A stretch of 64,000 nucleotides of DNA from Thermodesulfobium sp. 4217-1 (GTDB lineage Bacteria; Thermodesulfobiota; Thermodesulfobiia; Thermodesulfobiales; Thermodesulfobiaceae). Position numbers and translations under genes: made by a program. The stretch covers positions 148,345-212,344 of the forward strand of contig NZ_JBAGBW010000001.1 of NCBI RefSeq assembly GCF_039822205.1, read 5' to 3'. Of the stretch, positions 47,059 through 54,915 are shown piece by piece (position 1 is the first letter of the stretch; every line of letters begins with the position of its first letter). The notes under the pieces are model-generated. The model did no database searches. It was not told where the DNA came from and was given only the letters and a program-made list of their open reading frames with translations.

Positions 47059-48651
47059 ATGTTTGACTTTCAAAGATATCCCTATCCTTCAGAAAGGCAC
47101 GTTTGCTTTGCAAAAAATGGAATGGTTCTTACTACCCAGCCACTTGCATCTCAGGCAGGTTTGTCTATTTTACAAAAAGGAGGCAATGCTGTTGACGCAG
47201 CCCTTGCAGCGGCTGCAGCCCTTACAGTGGTTGAACCAACTTCTTGCGGGGTTGGTGGGGACTCTTTCGCGATGATTTGGAAGGATTCCAAACTTCATGC
47301 CCTCAATTCAAGCGGGTATGCGCCTTCAAATATAAACCTTGATCTCTTGACTAAAAAAGGATTTAAGAAAATGCCTAGATTTGGATTTGAGTCTATTACT
47401 GTTCCTGGCGTAGCATGGGGATGGGGAGAGCTTTCGTCAAAGTTTGGAAGGCTAAGTCTTTCTGATGTATTTGCTCCTGCTATAGATTTAGCTCGCTATG
47501 GATATCCTGTATCGCCGATAATTTCTAGGCTATGGGAGAATTTCTACAATGTCATCTCAGAGCAAAAAGGAGATGAGTTTGGTCATTGGTTTGAAAACTT
47601 TGCAAAGGATGGGGCACCAAAGCCTGCTTCAATATTTAAAAATACTAATCTTGCCAAAACCTTAGAAGAATTAGCTCTAACTAATTGCAAATCCTTTTAT
47701 GACGGCCCGCTAGCCGAAAAGATTGTTTCATTCTTTAAAAAACATAAAGGTTATATATCTGAGCGCGACTTAAAGGATTTTAAAGGCGAGTGGGTAGAGC
47801 CATTGAAAATTGACTATCACGGATATGATATATGGGAGCTTCCGCCAAACGGTCAAGGAATAGTGGCTCTTATGTCGCTAAACATCTTGAAACGTTTTGA
47901 TATTTTAAGAGACAGCTCATATTTTCATAGATGTATTGAAGCGCTAAAATTGTCCTTTGAAGACGCTCTATCTTATGTTGGAGATATTAAAGATATGAAG
48001 AAAGATGTCTTGGAGCTTCTTAGCGAGGAGTATGGATTTAATAGATCGAAGGTTATATCAGATAGTGCTTTTTTGCCAAAAACTCAAAGTGCATATTGCG
48101 GGAATACCGTATATCTGTGTACCGCTGATGGCTATGGAAATATGGTTAGCTACATACAGAGCAACTACATGGGCTTTGGTTCTGGCATAGTAATAGATGA
48201 TACTTCAATTGCTATGCACAATAGGGGGGCGAATTTCGTCCTTGAAGAGGGCCATCCCAATTGCATTGCCCCGAAGAAAAGGCCATATCATACTATTATT
48301 CCTGGTTTTATAACGAAAGATTACAATGCAGTTGGCCCATTCGGCGTAATGGGGGCATTTATGCAGCCACAGGGACACGTTCAGGTCCTTGTAAATATGA
48401 TCAACTTTTTGGATAATCCTCAGGCTGCACTTGATGCGCCAAGATTTCAGTGGCTTGGCGGCAAGAAGGTGCTTGTTGAAAGTGGGATTGGCCAAAATAT
48501 AGCTGATGACCTTGTGAAGATGGGACACGACGTAGATGTTACTTCAGATTCAATAAGCTTTGGCAGAGGACAGATTATTGTCAAATTGGACAATGGAGTT
48601 TTGGTTGGTGGATCAGAGCCAAGAGCAGATGGATATCCTGCATGCTATTAG
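47059..48651 (+). CDS. ggt: Gamma-glutamyltransferase family protein (Ntn hydrolase)
   Basis: A 530-residue self-processing enzyme of the GGT family. Early signature: ASQAGLSILQKGGNAVDAALAAAAALTVVEPTSCGVGGD. The nucleophile is probably T350 in GNTVYLCTADGYGN, where the small subunit begins. NYMGFGSGIVIDD and the C-terminal GGSEPRADGYPACY also fit. No signal peptide is seen, so it is likely cytoplasmic and closer to YwrD-type members than to periplasmic E. coli GGT. It overlaps the next gene by 10 bp, suggesting a shared pathway. Confidence 0.88.
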   Translation: MFDFQRYPYPSERHVCFAKNGMVLTTQPLASQAGLSILQKGGNAVDAALAAAAALTVVEPTSCGVGGDSFAMIWKDSKLHALNSSGYAPSNINLDLLTKKGFKKMPRFGFESITVPGVAWGWGELSSKFGRLSLSDVFAPAIDLARYGYPVSPIISRLWENFYNVISEQKGDEFGHWFENFAKDGAPKPASIFKNTNLAKTLEELALTNCKSFYDGPLAEKIVSFFKKHKGYISERDLKDFKGEWVEPLKIDYHGYDIWELPPNGQGIVALMSLNILKRFDILRDSSYFHRCIEALKLSFEDALSYVGDIKDMKKDVLELLSEEYGFNRSKVISDSAFLPKTQSAYCGNTVYLCTADGYGNMVSYIQSNYMGFGSGIVIDDTSIAMHNRGANFVLEEGHPNCIAPKKRPYHTIIPGFITKDYNAVGPFGVMGAFMQPQGHVQVLVNMINFLDNPQAALDAPRFQWLGGKKVLVESGIGQNIADDLVKMGHDVDVTSDSISFGRGQIIVKLDNGVLVGGSEPRADGYPACY

Positions 48652-50927
48652 AAATAGATAGCGTAAATCAAGTATTATGCGTCGATCCAAATATTTTGGT
48701 TAGAGACTTAAATTTAGAACTGTCTAAGGGGGATCTTGTTTTCTTGCCTACTGCCAACCAACTTTATCCGCAGTTGAGGATTGTTGACCTTTTTCATCTA
48801 AAATTGCCAAATCCATCTCATCATCTGTATGGCTCTATCTTTAATTTTGCATTAGGTTCAATCTTTGAGACAAAATTTGGTAAGAAAATCGATCTAAATA
48901 AAAAAGTGGTAAAGTGTGCGAGCGGCTACGACTTTACAAGGTTTTTGCTAGGTTTTAAAGAGTTAGCTATTCCAACAAATTTAGTGCTCAGACTGCATCC
49001 AAAGAGAGAAAACAGGATTTTTAATTTTTTTCTTGAAGAAATTTCTCAATTAACCAATTTGAATTCTATTTTAGAACAATTAAGGGTTCTCACCTTTGCT
49101 TTTTATTTAATACACAAGGAAGAATTTTTTGATAAATTCTTTGCAACGATTATAGTTGACAAAGAGGTGGCAGGTGAACTTGAAATTCAGCTAAAGCCCT
49201 TAATTGGCAGTAATTCAGGAAATCATGAAGTTTCAGAACTAAATTTTCCAAATGATGAGGGCTTGATTAAAAAGATAAAATTTGATAATAAAGATTTTAT
49301 AGATAAGACGAAACGTATTAAAAATATTTTAAAAGGCTTAAATATAGACTGCGATGAAATTATTTTTCCACTAATGAGCCTTGTTTGCTTAATTTTTAAG
49401 GAATTTAGCGATTTAGAAAAATTCGAAAGGGCATTTCAATCTGAATTTATAAATGATCAAGGTTTTTATTCTAATCTTAACTCTAATGATAAGATTGATA
49501 AAATAAAGGCTGATATTCTTAACGCAGTTCAGAAAATTGATTTAAAAGATAATCATATCAAGACTTCACTGCCATATTCTAAGTTTAAAAAAGAACTTGA
49601 AAGATCTATAGGCAAAAGAAGGATAACCGATGATTCAGAGGACCTCTATTTGTACTCTTATGACGCAACCTTTAAGAACTCTTTGCCTGAGATGGTAGTT
49701 TTTGGCGAATCCACTCAACAAATTTCTCAGGTTTTGAATCTTGCAAGCAAGTATAGGGTTTCTGTTACCTGTAGGGGTGCTGGTACCAATCTTTCTGGCG
49801 GCAGCGTGCCCCTAAAAGGGGGGATATCCCTTGTGCTAACTCAAATGAACAAAATTATTAGCCTGGATGTGGATAACAAGTTGGCTGTTGTTGAGCCTGG
49901 TGTTGTAACGAAAGAGCTTGCAGACTTCGCCTCTAAAAAGGGTCTTTTTTATCCTCCGGACCCTGCAAGCAGTGCGTGGTGCACTATTGGCGGCAACGTG
50001 TCTGAGTGTGCGGGAGGGCCAATGTGTTTTAAATATGGTGTTACTAGAGACTACATTGAATTTCTCGAAGTTGTTTTGTCAGATGGCAGCGTGATAAGTG
50101 TCGACGTATTTCAAAATCCAGACCTAATTGATTTGTTTACTGGTTCTGAGGGTACACTTGGAGTGTTTACAAAGGTAGGCTTAAGGCTTATAAGAAATCC
50201 AGACACAAGAAATCTCTTTTTGATAAGCTTTAAAGACCTTGAAGATGCTGCAGTTTGTATAAACGATATAGTTAGCCAGGGCATAGTACCCAAGACCTTT
50301 GAAATAATGGACAGGACTGCCATAGATATAGTGAAGGAATATGCCTTTTTTGATGTGTCTTCTGATACAAATGCCTTGCTTATCCTTGAGGTTGACGGCA
50401 TTAAGGAGGAAGTAGAATCAGTTGTTAATACAATTGCCAAATTTTTGAATTCGAAAGGTTTTAACTTTATTTTAGCAAAAGATAATAACGAAATGGACAA
50501 AATTTGGATTCTGAGAAGAGCTATATCTCCTGCTTGCGGAAAAATAGCTCCAACAAAGATTTCTGAAGACGCTACCGTACCGCGTTCGAAAATTGCCGAT
50601 ATGATAAAGGGAATAAACTTAATTGCCAAAAAATACTCTTTGAAAGTAATAATCTTTGGTCATGCTGGAGATGGAAATCTTCACCCAAATATACTTACCG
50701 ATAAGAGAAATGAAGAGGAAATGAAAAGAGTGCAAGATGCTATAAGAGAAATATTTGAATTGGCGATAAATCTTGGGGGTACGCTTTCAGGAGAACACGG
50801 AATAGGCTATATGAAGGCCCCCTTTCTAAGGCTTGAGTTTGATGAAGGAGCTATAGAACTCGGAAGGGCTATAAAGGCTGCACTCGATCCCAACAGTTTG
50901 CTAAATCCAGATAAGATTTTTGATTAG
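48642..50927 (+). CDS. FAD-linked oxidase, GlcE-GlcD fusion
   Basis: A 761-residue protein that appears to fuse two FAD-oxidase modules. Residues 1 to about 320 resemble GlcE (DSVNQVLCVDPNILVRDL; NKKVVKCASGYDFTRFLLGFKELAIPTNLVLRL) with a degraded FAD loop. Residues about 325-761 are a full GlcD/lactate dehydrogenase-like domain (CRGAGTNLSGGSVPLKGG, GNVSECAGGPMCFKYGV, GSEGTLGVFTKVGLRL, GHAGDGNLHPN, SGEHGIGYMKAPFL). Glycolate or D-lactate is a plausible substrate, not shown. The iron-sulfur GlcF partner is not adjacent. Start overlaps ggt. Confidence 0.85.
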   Translation: MLLEIDSVNQVLCVDPNILVRDLNLELSKGDLVFLPTANQLYPQLRIVDLFHLKLPNPSHHLYGSIFNFALGSIFETKFGKKIDLNKKVVKCASGYDFTRFLLGFKELAIPTNLVLRLHPKRENRIFNFFLEEISQLTNLNSILEQLRVLTFAFYLIHKEEFFDKFFATIIVDKEVAGELEIQLKPLIGSNSGNHEVSELNFPNDEGLIKKIKFDNKDFIDKTKRIKNILKGLNIDCDEIIFPLMSLVCLIFKEFSDLEKFERAFQSEFINDQGFYSNLNSNDKIDKIKADILNAVQKIDLKDNHIKTSLPYSKFKKELERSIGKRRITDDSEDLYLYSYDATFKNSLPEMVVFGESTQQISQVLNLASKYRVSVTCRGAGTNLSGGSVPLKGGISLVLTQMNKIISLDVDNKLAVVEPGVVTKELADFASKKGLFYPPDPASSAWCTIGGNVSECAGGPMCFKYGVTRDYIEFLEVVLSDGSVISVDVFQNPDLIDLFTGSEGTLGVFTKVGLRLIRNPDTRNLFLISFKDLEDAAVCINDIVSQGIVPKTFEIMDRTAIDIVKEYAFFDVSSDTNALLILEVDGIKEEVESVVNTIAKFLNSKGFNFILAKDNNEMDKIWILRRAISPACGKIAPTKISEDATVPRSKIADMIKGINLIAKKYSLKVIIFGHAGDGNLHPNILTDKRNEEEMKRVQDAIREIFELAINLGGTLSGEHGIGYMKAPFLRLEFDEGAIELGRAIKAALDPNSLLNPDKIFD

Positions 50928-50941
50928 GCATTAAATTTAGA

Positions 50942-50991
50942 TTGACAAAAATTTAATTTTAAGTAATAATAATAATAATTATTACTTAAAA
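50942..50991 (+). promoter_or_regulatory. Peroxiredoxin promoter with palindromic operator candidate
   Basis: TTGACA at 50942-50947 is followed 16-17 bp later by an AT-rich -10 (TAATAAT). Over it lies a perfect 14-bp inverted repeat: TTTTAAGTAATAAT at 50957-50970 and ATTATTACTTAAAA at 50978-50991, with a 7-bp centre. The symmetry and AT content recall Fur/PerR-family boxes. Repressor binding would cover the -10. Regulator identity is inference. Confidence 0.65.
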
Positions 50992-51008
50992 AATTAGGAG
51001 GTAATTTT

Positions 51009-51647
51009 ATGACGTTTCCGCTTTTGGGTGAAAAAATTGAAAATAGAAAAGTAAAAACAACTCAGGGCTTGGTTAATCTACCAGATGATTATTCTGGTAA
51101 ATGGGTAGTGTTATTTAGCCATCCTGCTGACTTTACGCCAGTGTGTACCACTGAATTCGTTGCTTTTCAAAAAAAGTTAGGTGATTTTAAGGCTTTGAAT
51201 GCTGAATTAATTGGCTTGTCAATTGATCAGGTATTTTCTCACATTAAATGGATTGAGTGGATTAAAGAAAAACTTGGAGTAAACATTGAATTTCCTGTAA
51301 TTGCAGATGATATGGGTGAGGTAGCAAAATCTTTTGGAATGATACAGCCTGCAAAAGGGACAAACACAGTTAGGGCAGTGTTTGTAATTGACGATAAATC
51401 TATATTAAGGCTTGTATTGTATTATCCACAAGAATTGGGCAGAAATATAGATGAGATACTTAGAGCAGTTAAAGCCTTGCAGGTCTCTGATAAAAATAAG
51501 GTTGCAATTCCAGCAAATTGGCCCAATAGTGATTTGGTAGGCTCTGACGTAATAGTTCCACCTCCTTCTGATGTAAAAGGTGCCGCAGAAAGGTCGGGTC
51601 AAGTCAATTGTTTTGATTGGTGGTTTTGTCACAAGAGCGTTAAGTAG
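51009..51647 (+). CDS. Peroxiredoxin (Prx6-type, archaeal-like 2-Cys)
   Basis: A 212-residue thiol peroxidase. The peroxidatic cysteine is C46 in [13 protein letters not shown], and two C-terminal cysteines C201 and C207 sit in [10 protein letters not shown]. That tail resembles the thermophile archaeal peroxiredoxins where the last cysteines act in resolving. It reduces H2O2 or organic peroxides, probably via thioredoxin-like donors. Good AGGAGG site; it is a single gene ended by a strong terminator and preceded by the palindromic promoter. Confidence 0.93.
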   Translation: MTFPLLGEKIENRKVKTTQGLVNLPDDYSGKWVVLFSHPADFTPVCTTEFVAFQKKLGDFKALNAELIGLSIDQVFSHIKWIEWIKEKLGVNIEFPVIADDMGEVAKSFGMIQPAKGTNTVRAVFVIDDKSILRLVLYYPQELGRNIDEILRAVKALQVSDKNKVAIPANWPNSDLVGSDVIVPPPSDVKGAAERSGQVNCFDWWFCHKSVK

Positions 51648-51681
51648 AATTTATAATTAATAAATTTAATTTAATAATATT

Positions 51682-51724
51682 TTAGCAGTTACGGAATTAT
51701 TAATTCTGTGACTGCTAATTTTTT
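51682..51724 (+). terminator. Rho-independent terminator after peroxiredoxin
   Basis: A 17-bp stem with two G-U pairs in RNA (left arm from TTAGCAGTTACGG, right arm ending GTGACTGCTAA) and a 3-base loop, followed by six T. It stands about 35 bp after the peroxiredoxin stop. Confidence 0.9.
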
Positions 51725-51795
51725 GGGATATTTTTTATTCATAAACTTTCAAATGACATTATTTTATGACATTATTTATGCTAATATAATAGTTT

Positions 51796-52905
51796 ATGCA
51801 AAAGAGAATTGATTGGGTCGATAAAGCAAAATTTTATGGAATATTTTGGATAGCTTTTGGGCATACCACCTATTTTTCTCCTGAAGTATTAATTAAATAT
51901 GCATATTCATTTCATTTGGCTCTTTTTTGGTTTGTAGCAGGCTTTGTGTTTAACCCAAAGCTTAAGATGGGTCCTGGTCATGTCCTTTTAAGAAATATAA
52001 GAAGATATATTATTCCCTATTTCTTTTTTGGGATTCTTATTTATATATATTCTATGCTTATCCTGACCTCACATAGACCGATTTTCTTTACGTACTTTAC
52101 AAATCTCTTAATAGTAAAAGAGAATCAATTTACAACGCCCCTTTGGTTCTTGCCTGCGATATTTTTTGTTTCTACTTTGTATGATTATGTTTTAAGGTGT
52201 TCAAAGAAAAAGTATATAATCTTTGTTATCTTTATCTCTTGTATGTGTATTGGGTTACAAATTGACGCTATAAGCTCATCTTTAAAACTTTTTGACAACG
52301 CTCAAGTTTTTTGGTTAAGAGCCATTAGAAGCTATGGAGTTTTATTTTTTTGGGGAATCGCAGCGGGGTTTATATGGTTTGGTTTGGGGTATGCTTTCAA
52401 AAGCTCTAAATTTCTAAACACCTTATTGAATAATTTTATAGGGATAAAAAAATATAAATTATTGCTCTTTTTATTTGTTCTTATAATAAACGCTGCGCTT
52501 TTTTTACTCATTGACGAATTTGATGTATTTCAAGGCCTGTTTTTTTCTGACTTTTTGGGATATTTTGTAACTATTAGTGGAATATCATTCTGGCTTTATG
52601 TATCAAATATTACAAAAAACAACCCTTTTATGCTTTACATTGGTAAAAACACCCTTACTGTGTTTACCCTTCATGAGGCAATCTTTTACTTTTTTCAAAA
52701 AACAAATGAATATCTTTTTTACCATTTCGGCTTTCCTGATTTTTTTATCACGAGCAAAAAATTTTTTATCGAACAATGTATTAGCGGCTTTGGTTTGACA
52801 GCGGTTTCTTTATTTTTTTCTATCCTTGTAATATGGTTTCTAAATAGATATTTTTCTATTTTTTTGGGCAGACTATCAAGAAGGACAATGGGTAATAATA
52901 AATAA
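51796..52905 (+). CDS. Membrane acyltransferase (acyltransferase-3 family)
   Basis: A 369-residue protein with about ten membrane segments. The N-terminus RIDWVDKAKFYGIFWIAFGHT (charged residues and the catalytic-type histidine) and the following FHLALFWFVAGFVFNPK are characteristic of acyltransferase-3 enzymes, including sugar O-acetylases. It probably decorates a surface polysaccharide. Position next to rmlA and rmlD supports this, but the substrate is unknown. No clear Shine-Dalgarno is visible before the ATG. Confidence 0.82.
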   Translation: MQKRIDWVDKAKFYGIFWIAFGHTTYFSPEVLIKYAYSFHLALFWFVAGFVFNPKLKMGPGHVLLRNIRRYIIPYFFFGILIYIYSMLILTSHRPIFFTYFTNLLIVKENQFTTPLWFLPAIFFVSTLYDYVLRCSKKKYIIFVIFISCMCIGLQIDAISSSLKLFDNAQVFWLRAIRSYGVLFFWGIAAGFIWFGLGYAFKSSKFLNTLLNNFIGIKKYKLLLFLFVLIINAALFLLIDEFDVFQGLFFSDFLGYFVTISGISFWLYVSNITKNNPFMLYIGKNTLTVFTLHEAIFYFFQKTNEYLFYHFGFPDFFITSKKFFIEQCISGFGLTAVSLFFSILVIWFLNRYFSIFLGRLSRRTMGNNK

Positions 52906-52952
52906 AATCATAATTGTGTTTTATAATAATAAGAAAAAATAAAGGGGTTCTT

Positions 52953-54035
52953 ATGAAAAGAGCAAAGGCGCTTATATTAAGTGGTGGCAAGGGAACAAGG
53001 CTCAGGCCATTTACCTACACCTTTACAAAACAGCTGATACCTGTAGCCAATAGACCTATACTATATTTTGTTATCGATGACATACTACAGGCTGGGATAG
53101 AGGATATTGGGGTAATAATAGCTCCTGAGACAGGTGAAGAGGTAAAAAGAGTTCTTGCAGAGTATACTTTTGACAATAAAAAAATAGATTTTAATTTTAT
53201 CTTGCAGGAAAAGCCTCTTGGTTTGGCGCACGCAGTTAAAACCGCCCAGGGCTTTTTGCAGGATAGTCCTTTTGTGATGTTTTTGGGCGATAATCTCATA
53301 GAGAATGGTATAAGTTCTTATATAGATAGATTTTTTTCTGAAGGTCTTGATGCGATGATCTTTCTTAAAGAGGTTGATGATCCTACGAGATTTGGAGTCG
53401 CTGTTTTAGATGACAATGGCAATGTAACAAAACTTATAGAGAAACCAAAGGATCCGCCTTCAAACCTTGCCCTTGTGGGAATTTACATTTTCTCGAATAA
53501 GATTCACGACGCTATCAAGCTGATAAAGCCTTCCTGGAGAAATGAGCTTGAGATTACAGACGCAATAGATACAATGGTCACAGGAAAAAATTTTGTAAAA
53601 GCACAGGTTCTACAAGGTTGGTGGCTTGATACAGGCAAAAAAGATGAAATTTTGGAAGCGAATAGAATAGTCTTGGATGAAAAGATTAAAAGACAGGTTT
53701 TGGGAGAAAATGTAGACTCTAAAATTGTTGGCAGGGTTCAAGTTGATAGAACTGCAAGAATTGAGAGGAGTGAAGTCAGAGGACCAGCGGTCATAGGGGC
53801 TGGAGCGATTATAATAGATTCATTTATAGGGCCATATACCAGCATCGGTGACAGGTGCCATATTGAGAAAAGTGAGATTGAACACTCTGTCGTCCTTGAG
53901 GAAAGTAAAATTTTTGGCGTAGGGAGAATCGATACCTCTTTGATAGGTAGAAGGACATATATTTCCAAAGAAGAAGAATTGGTAAAGGCTTATAGGTTTT
54001 TTATAGGCGACGATGCCCAGGTTGAGGTTTATTAG
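52953..54035 (+). CDS. rmlA: Glucose-1-phosphate thymidylyltransferase (long RmlA type)
   Basis: Nucleotidyltransferase making dTDP-glucose (or a related NDP-sugar). The 360-residue product has GGKGTRLRPFTYTFTKQLIPVANRPI, FLGDNLIENG and a C-terminal left-handed beta-helix (VGRVQVDRTARIERSEVRGPAVIGAGAIIIDSFIGPYTSIG), the domain set of the long RmlA branch. The preferred ATG at 52953 has AAAGGGG upstream; an in-frame TTG at 52914 is less likely. It overlaps rmlD by one base. rmlB and rmlC are not in the window. Confidence 0.88.
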   Translation: MKRAKALILSGGKGTRLRPFTYTFTKQLIPVANRPILYFVIDDILQAGIEDIGVIIAPETGEEVKRVLAEYTFDNKKIDFNFILQEKPLGLAHAVKTAQGFLQDSPFVMFLGDNLIENGISSYIDRFFSEGLDAMIFLKEVDDPTRFGVAVLDDNGNVTKLIEKPKDPPSNLALVGIYIFSNKIHDAIKLIKPSWRNELEITDAIDTMVTGKNFVKAQVLQGWWLDTGKKDEILEANRIVLDEKIKRQVLGENVDSKIVGRVQVDRTARIERSEVRGPAVIGAGAIIIDSFIGPYTSIGDRCHIEKSEIEHSVVLEESKIFGVGRIDTSLIGRRTYISKEEELVKAYRFFIGDDAQVEVY

Positions 54036-54868
54036 TGAAAGTAATTCTTTTGGGTTCAAATGGTCAGCTCGCAAAAGAGTTTTTGACTAACTCAGCAAAT
54101 TTTAATTTTGAGTTGATATCTTTTAATAAAACTATGTTGGACATAACTAACTTTTTTGAATTAAAAGAGGCGATGAAAAATTATATGCCAGATATTGTTT
54201 TAAACTGTGCTGCCTATAACCAAGTTGATAGGGCTGAATCTGATCAGGAAACAGCGTATAGAGTTAACGCCTTGGGCCCCAGAAACCTTGCTGTGTTATC
54301 GAACGAACTTAACTTTGTACTTGTGCACTTTAGCTCAGACTATGTTTTTGATGGGACTTCGAAGAGACCGTATTTGATCTTTGATGAGACAAATCCAATT
54401 TCAGTTTATGGCAAATCAAAGCTTTCTGGCGAAAGAGAAGTGTCTTCTTTGTGCTCAAGGCATTATATTGTAAGGACTAGCTGGGTATTTGGTGATGGTC
54501 CAAACTCTTTTCCAAGGAAGCTTGTTGAGTGGTCTAAAGGCAAGAGCAGCCTTAAGATAGTAGACGATCAGATTTCTAGTCCAACTAGTGCAAGATATTT
54601 GGCCCTGAAAACATTAAATATGATAAATAATATGCCCTATGGCACTTACCATATTACAAATTCTGGATACTGCTCAAGATTTCAATGGGCTGAGTTTATT
54701 TTTAAGACCATTAAGTTAAATATAGAGCTTGTTCCTGCTAAGTCAGATGAATTTGTTACGCCTGCAAAAAGACCTTTATTTTCAGTTTTGGATAATTTCC
54801 CGCTGACTAGCGATGAAGACTGGAAAGATACTACCATCAATTATCTTTTAACAAATTTACAATTATGA
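54035..54868 (+). CDS. rmlD: dTDP-4-dehydrorhamnose reductase RmlD
   Basis: NAD(P)-dependent reductase for the last step of dTDP-rhamnose synthesis. The 277-residue short-chain dehydrogenase has LLGSNGQLAKEF, LNCAAYNQVDRAE, FSSDYVFDG (catalytic region), SVYGKSKLSGE (YxxxK) and VRTSWVFGDG. Start is GTG at 54035 inside the rmlA stop. It may feed rhamnose into O-antigen, in line with the neighbouring acyltransferase. Confidence 0.9.
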   Translation: MKVILLGSNGQLAKEFLTNSANFNFELISFNKTMLDITNFFELKEAMKNYMPDIVLNCAAYNQVDRAESDQETAYRVNALGPRNLAVLSNELNFVLVHFSSDYVFDGTSKRPYLIFDETNPISVYGKSKLSGEREVSSLCSRHYIVRTSWVFGDGPNSFPRKLVEWSKGKSSLKIVDDQISSPTSARYLALKTLNMINNMPYGTYHITNSGYCSRFQWAEFIFKTIKLNIELVPAKSDEFVTPAKRPLFSVLDNFPLTSDEDWKDTTINYLLTNLQL

Positions 54869-54915
54869 TATGATAGCTTTATCGAATCACAAAATTTATT
54901 GAGAGGGGAGAAAAT

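Noticed and set aside
50961-50980. AAT microsatellite before peroxiredoxin
   Set aside because: The triplet run is the centre of a longer perfect palindrome, which is the more meaningful description.
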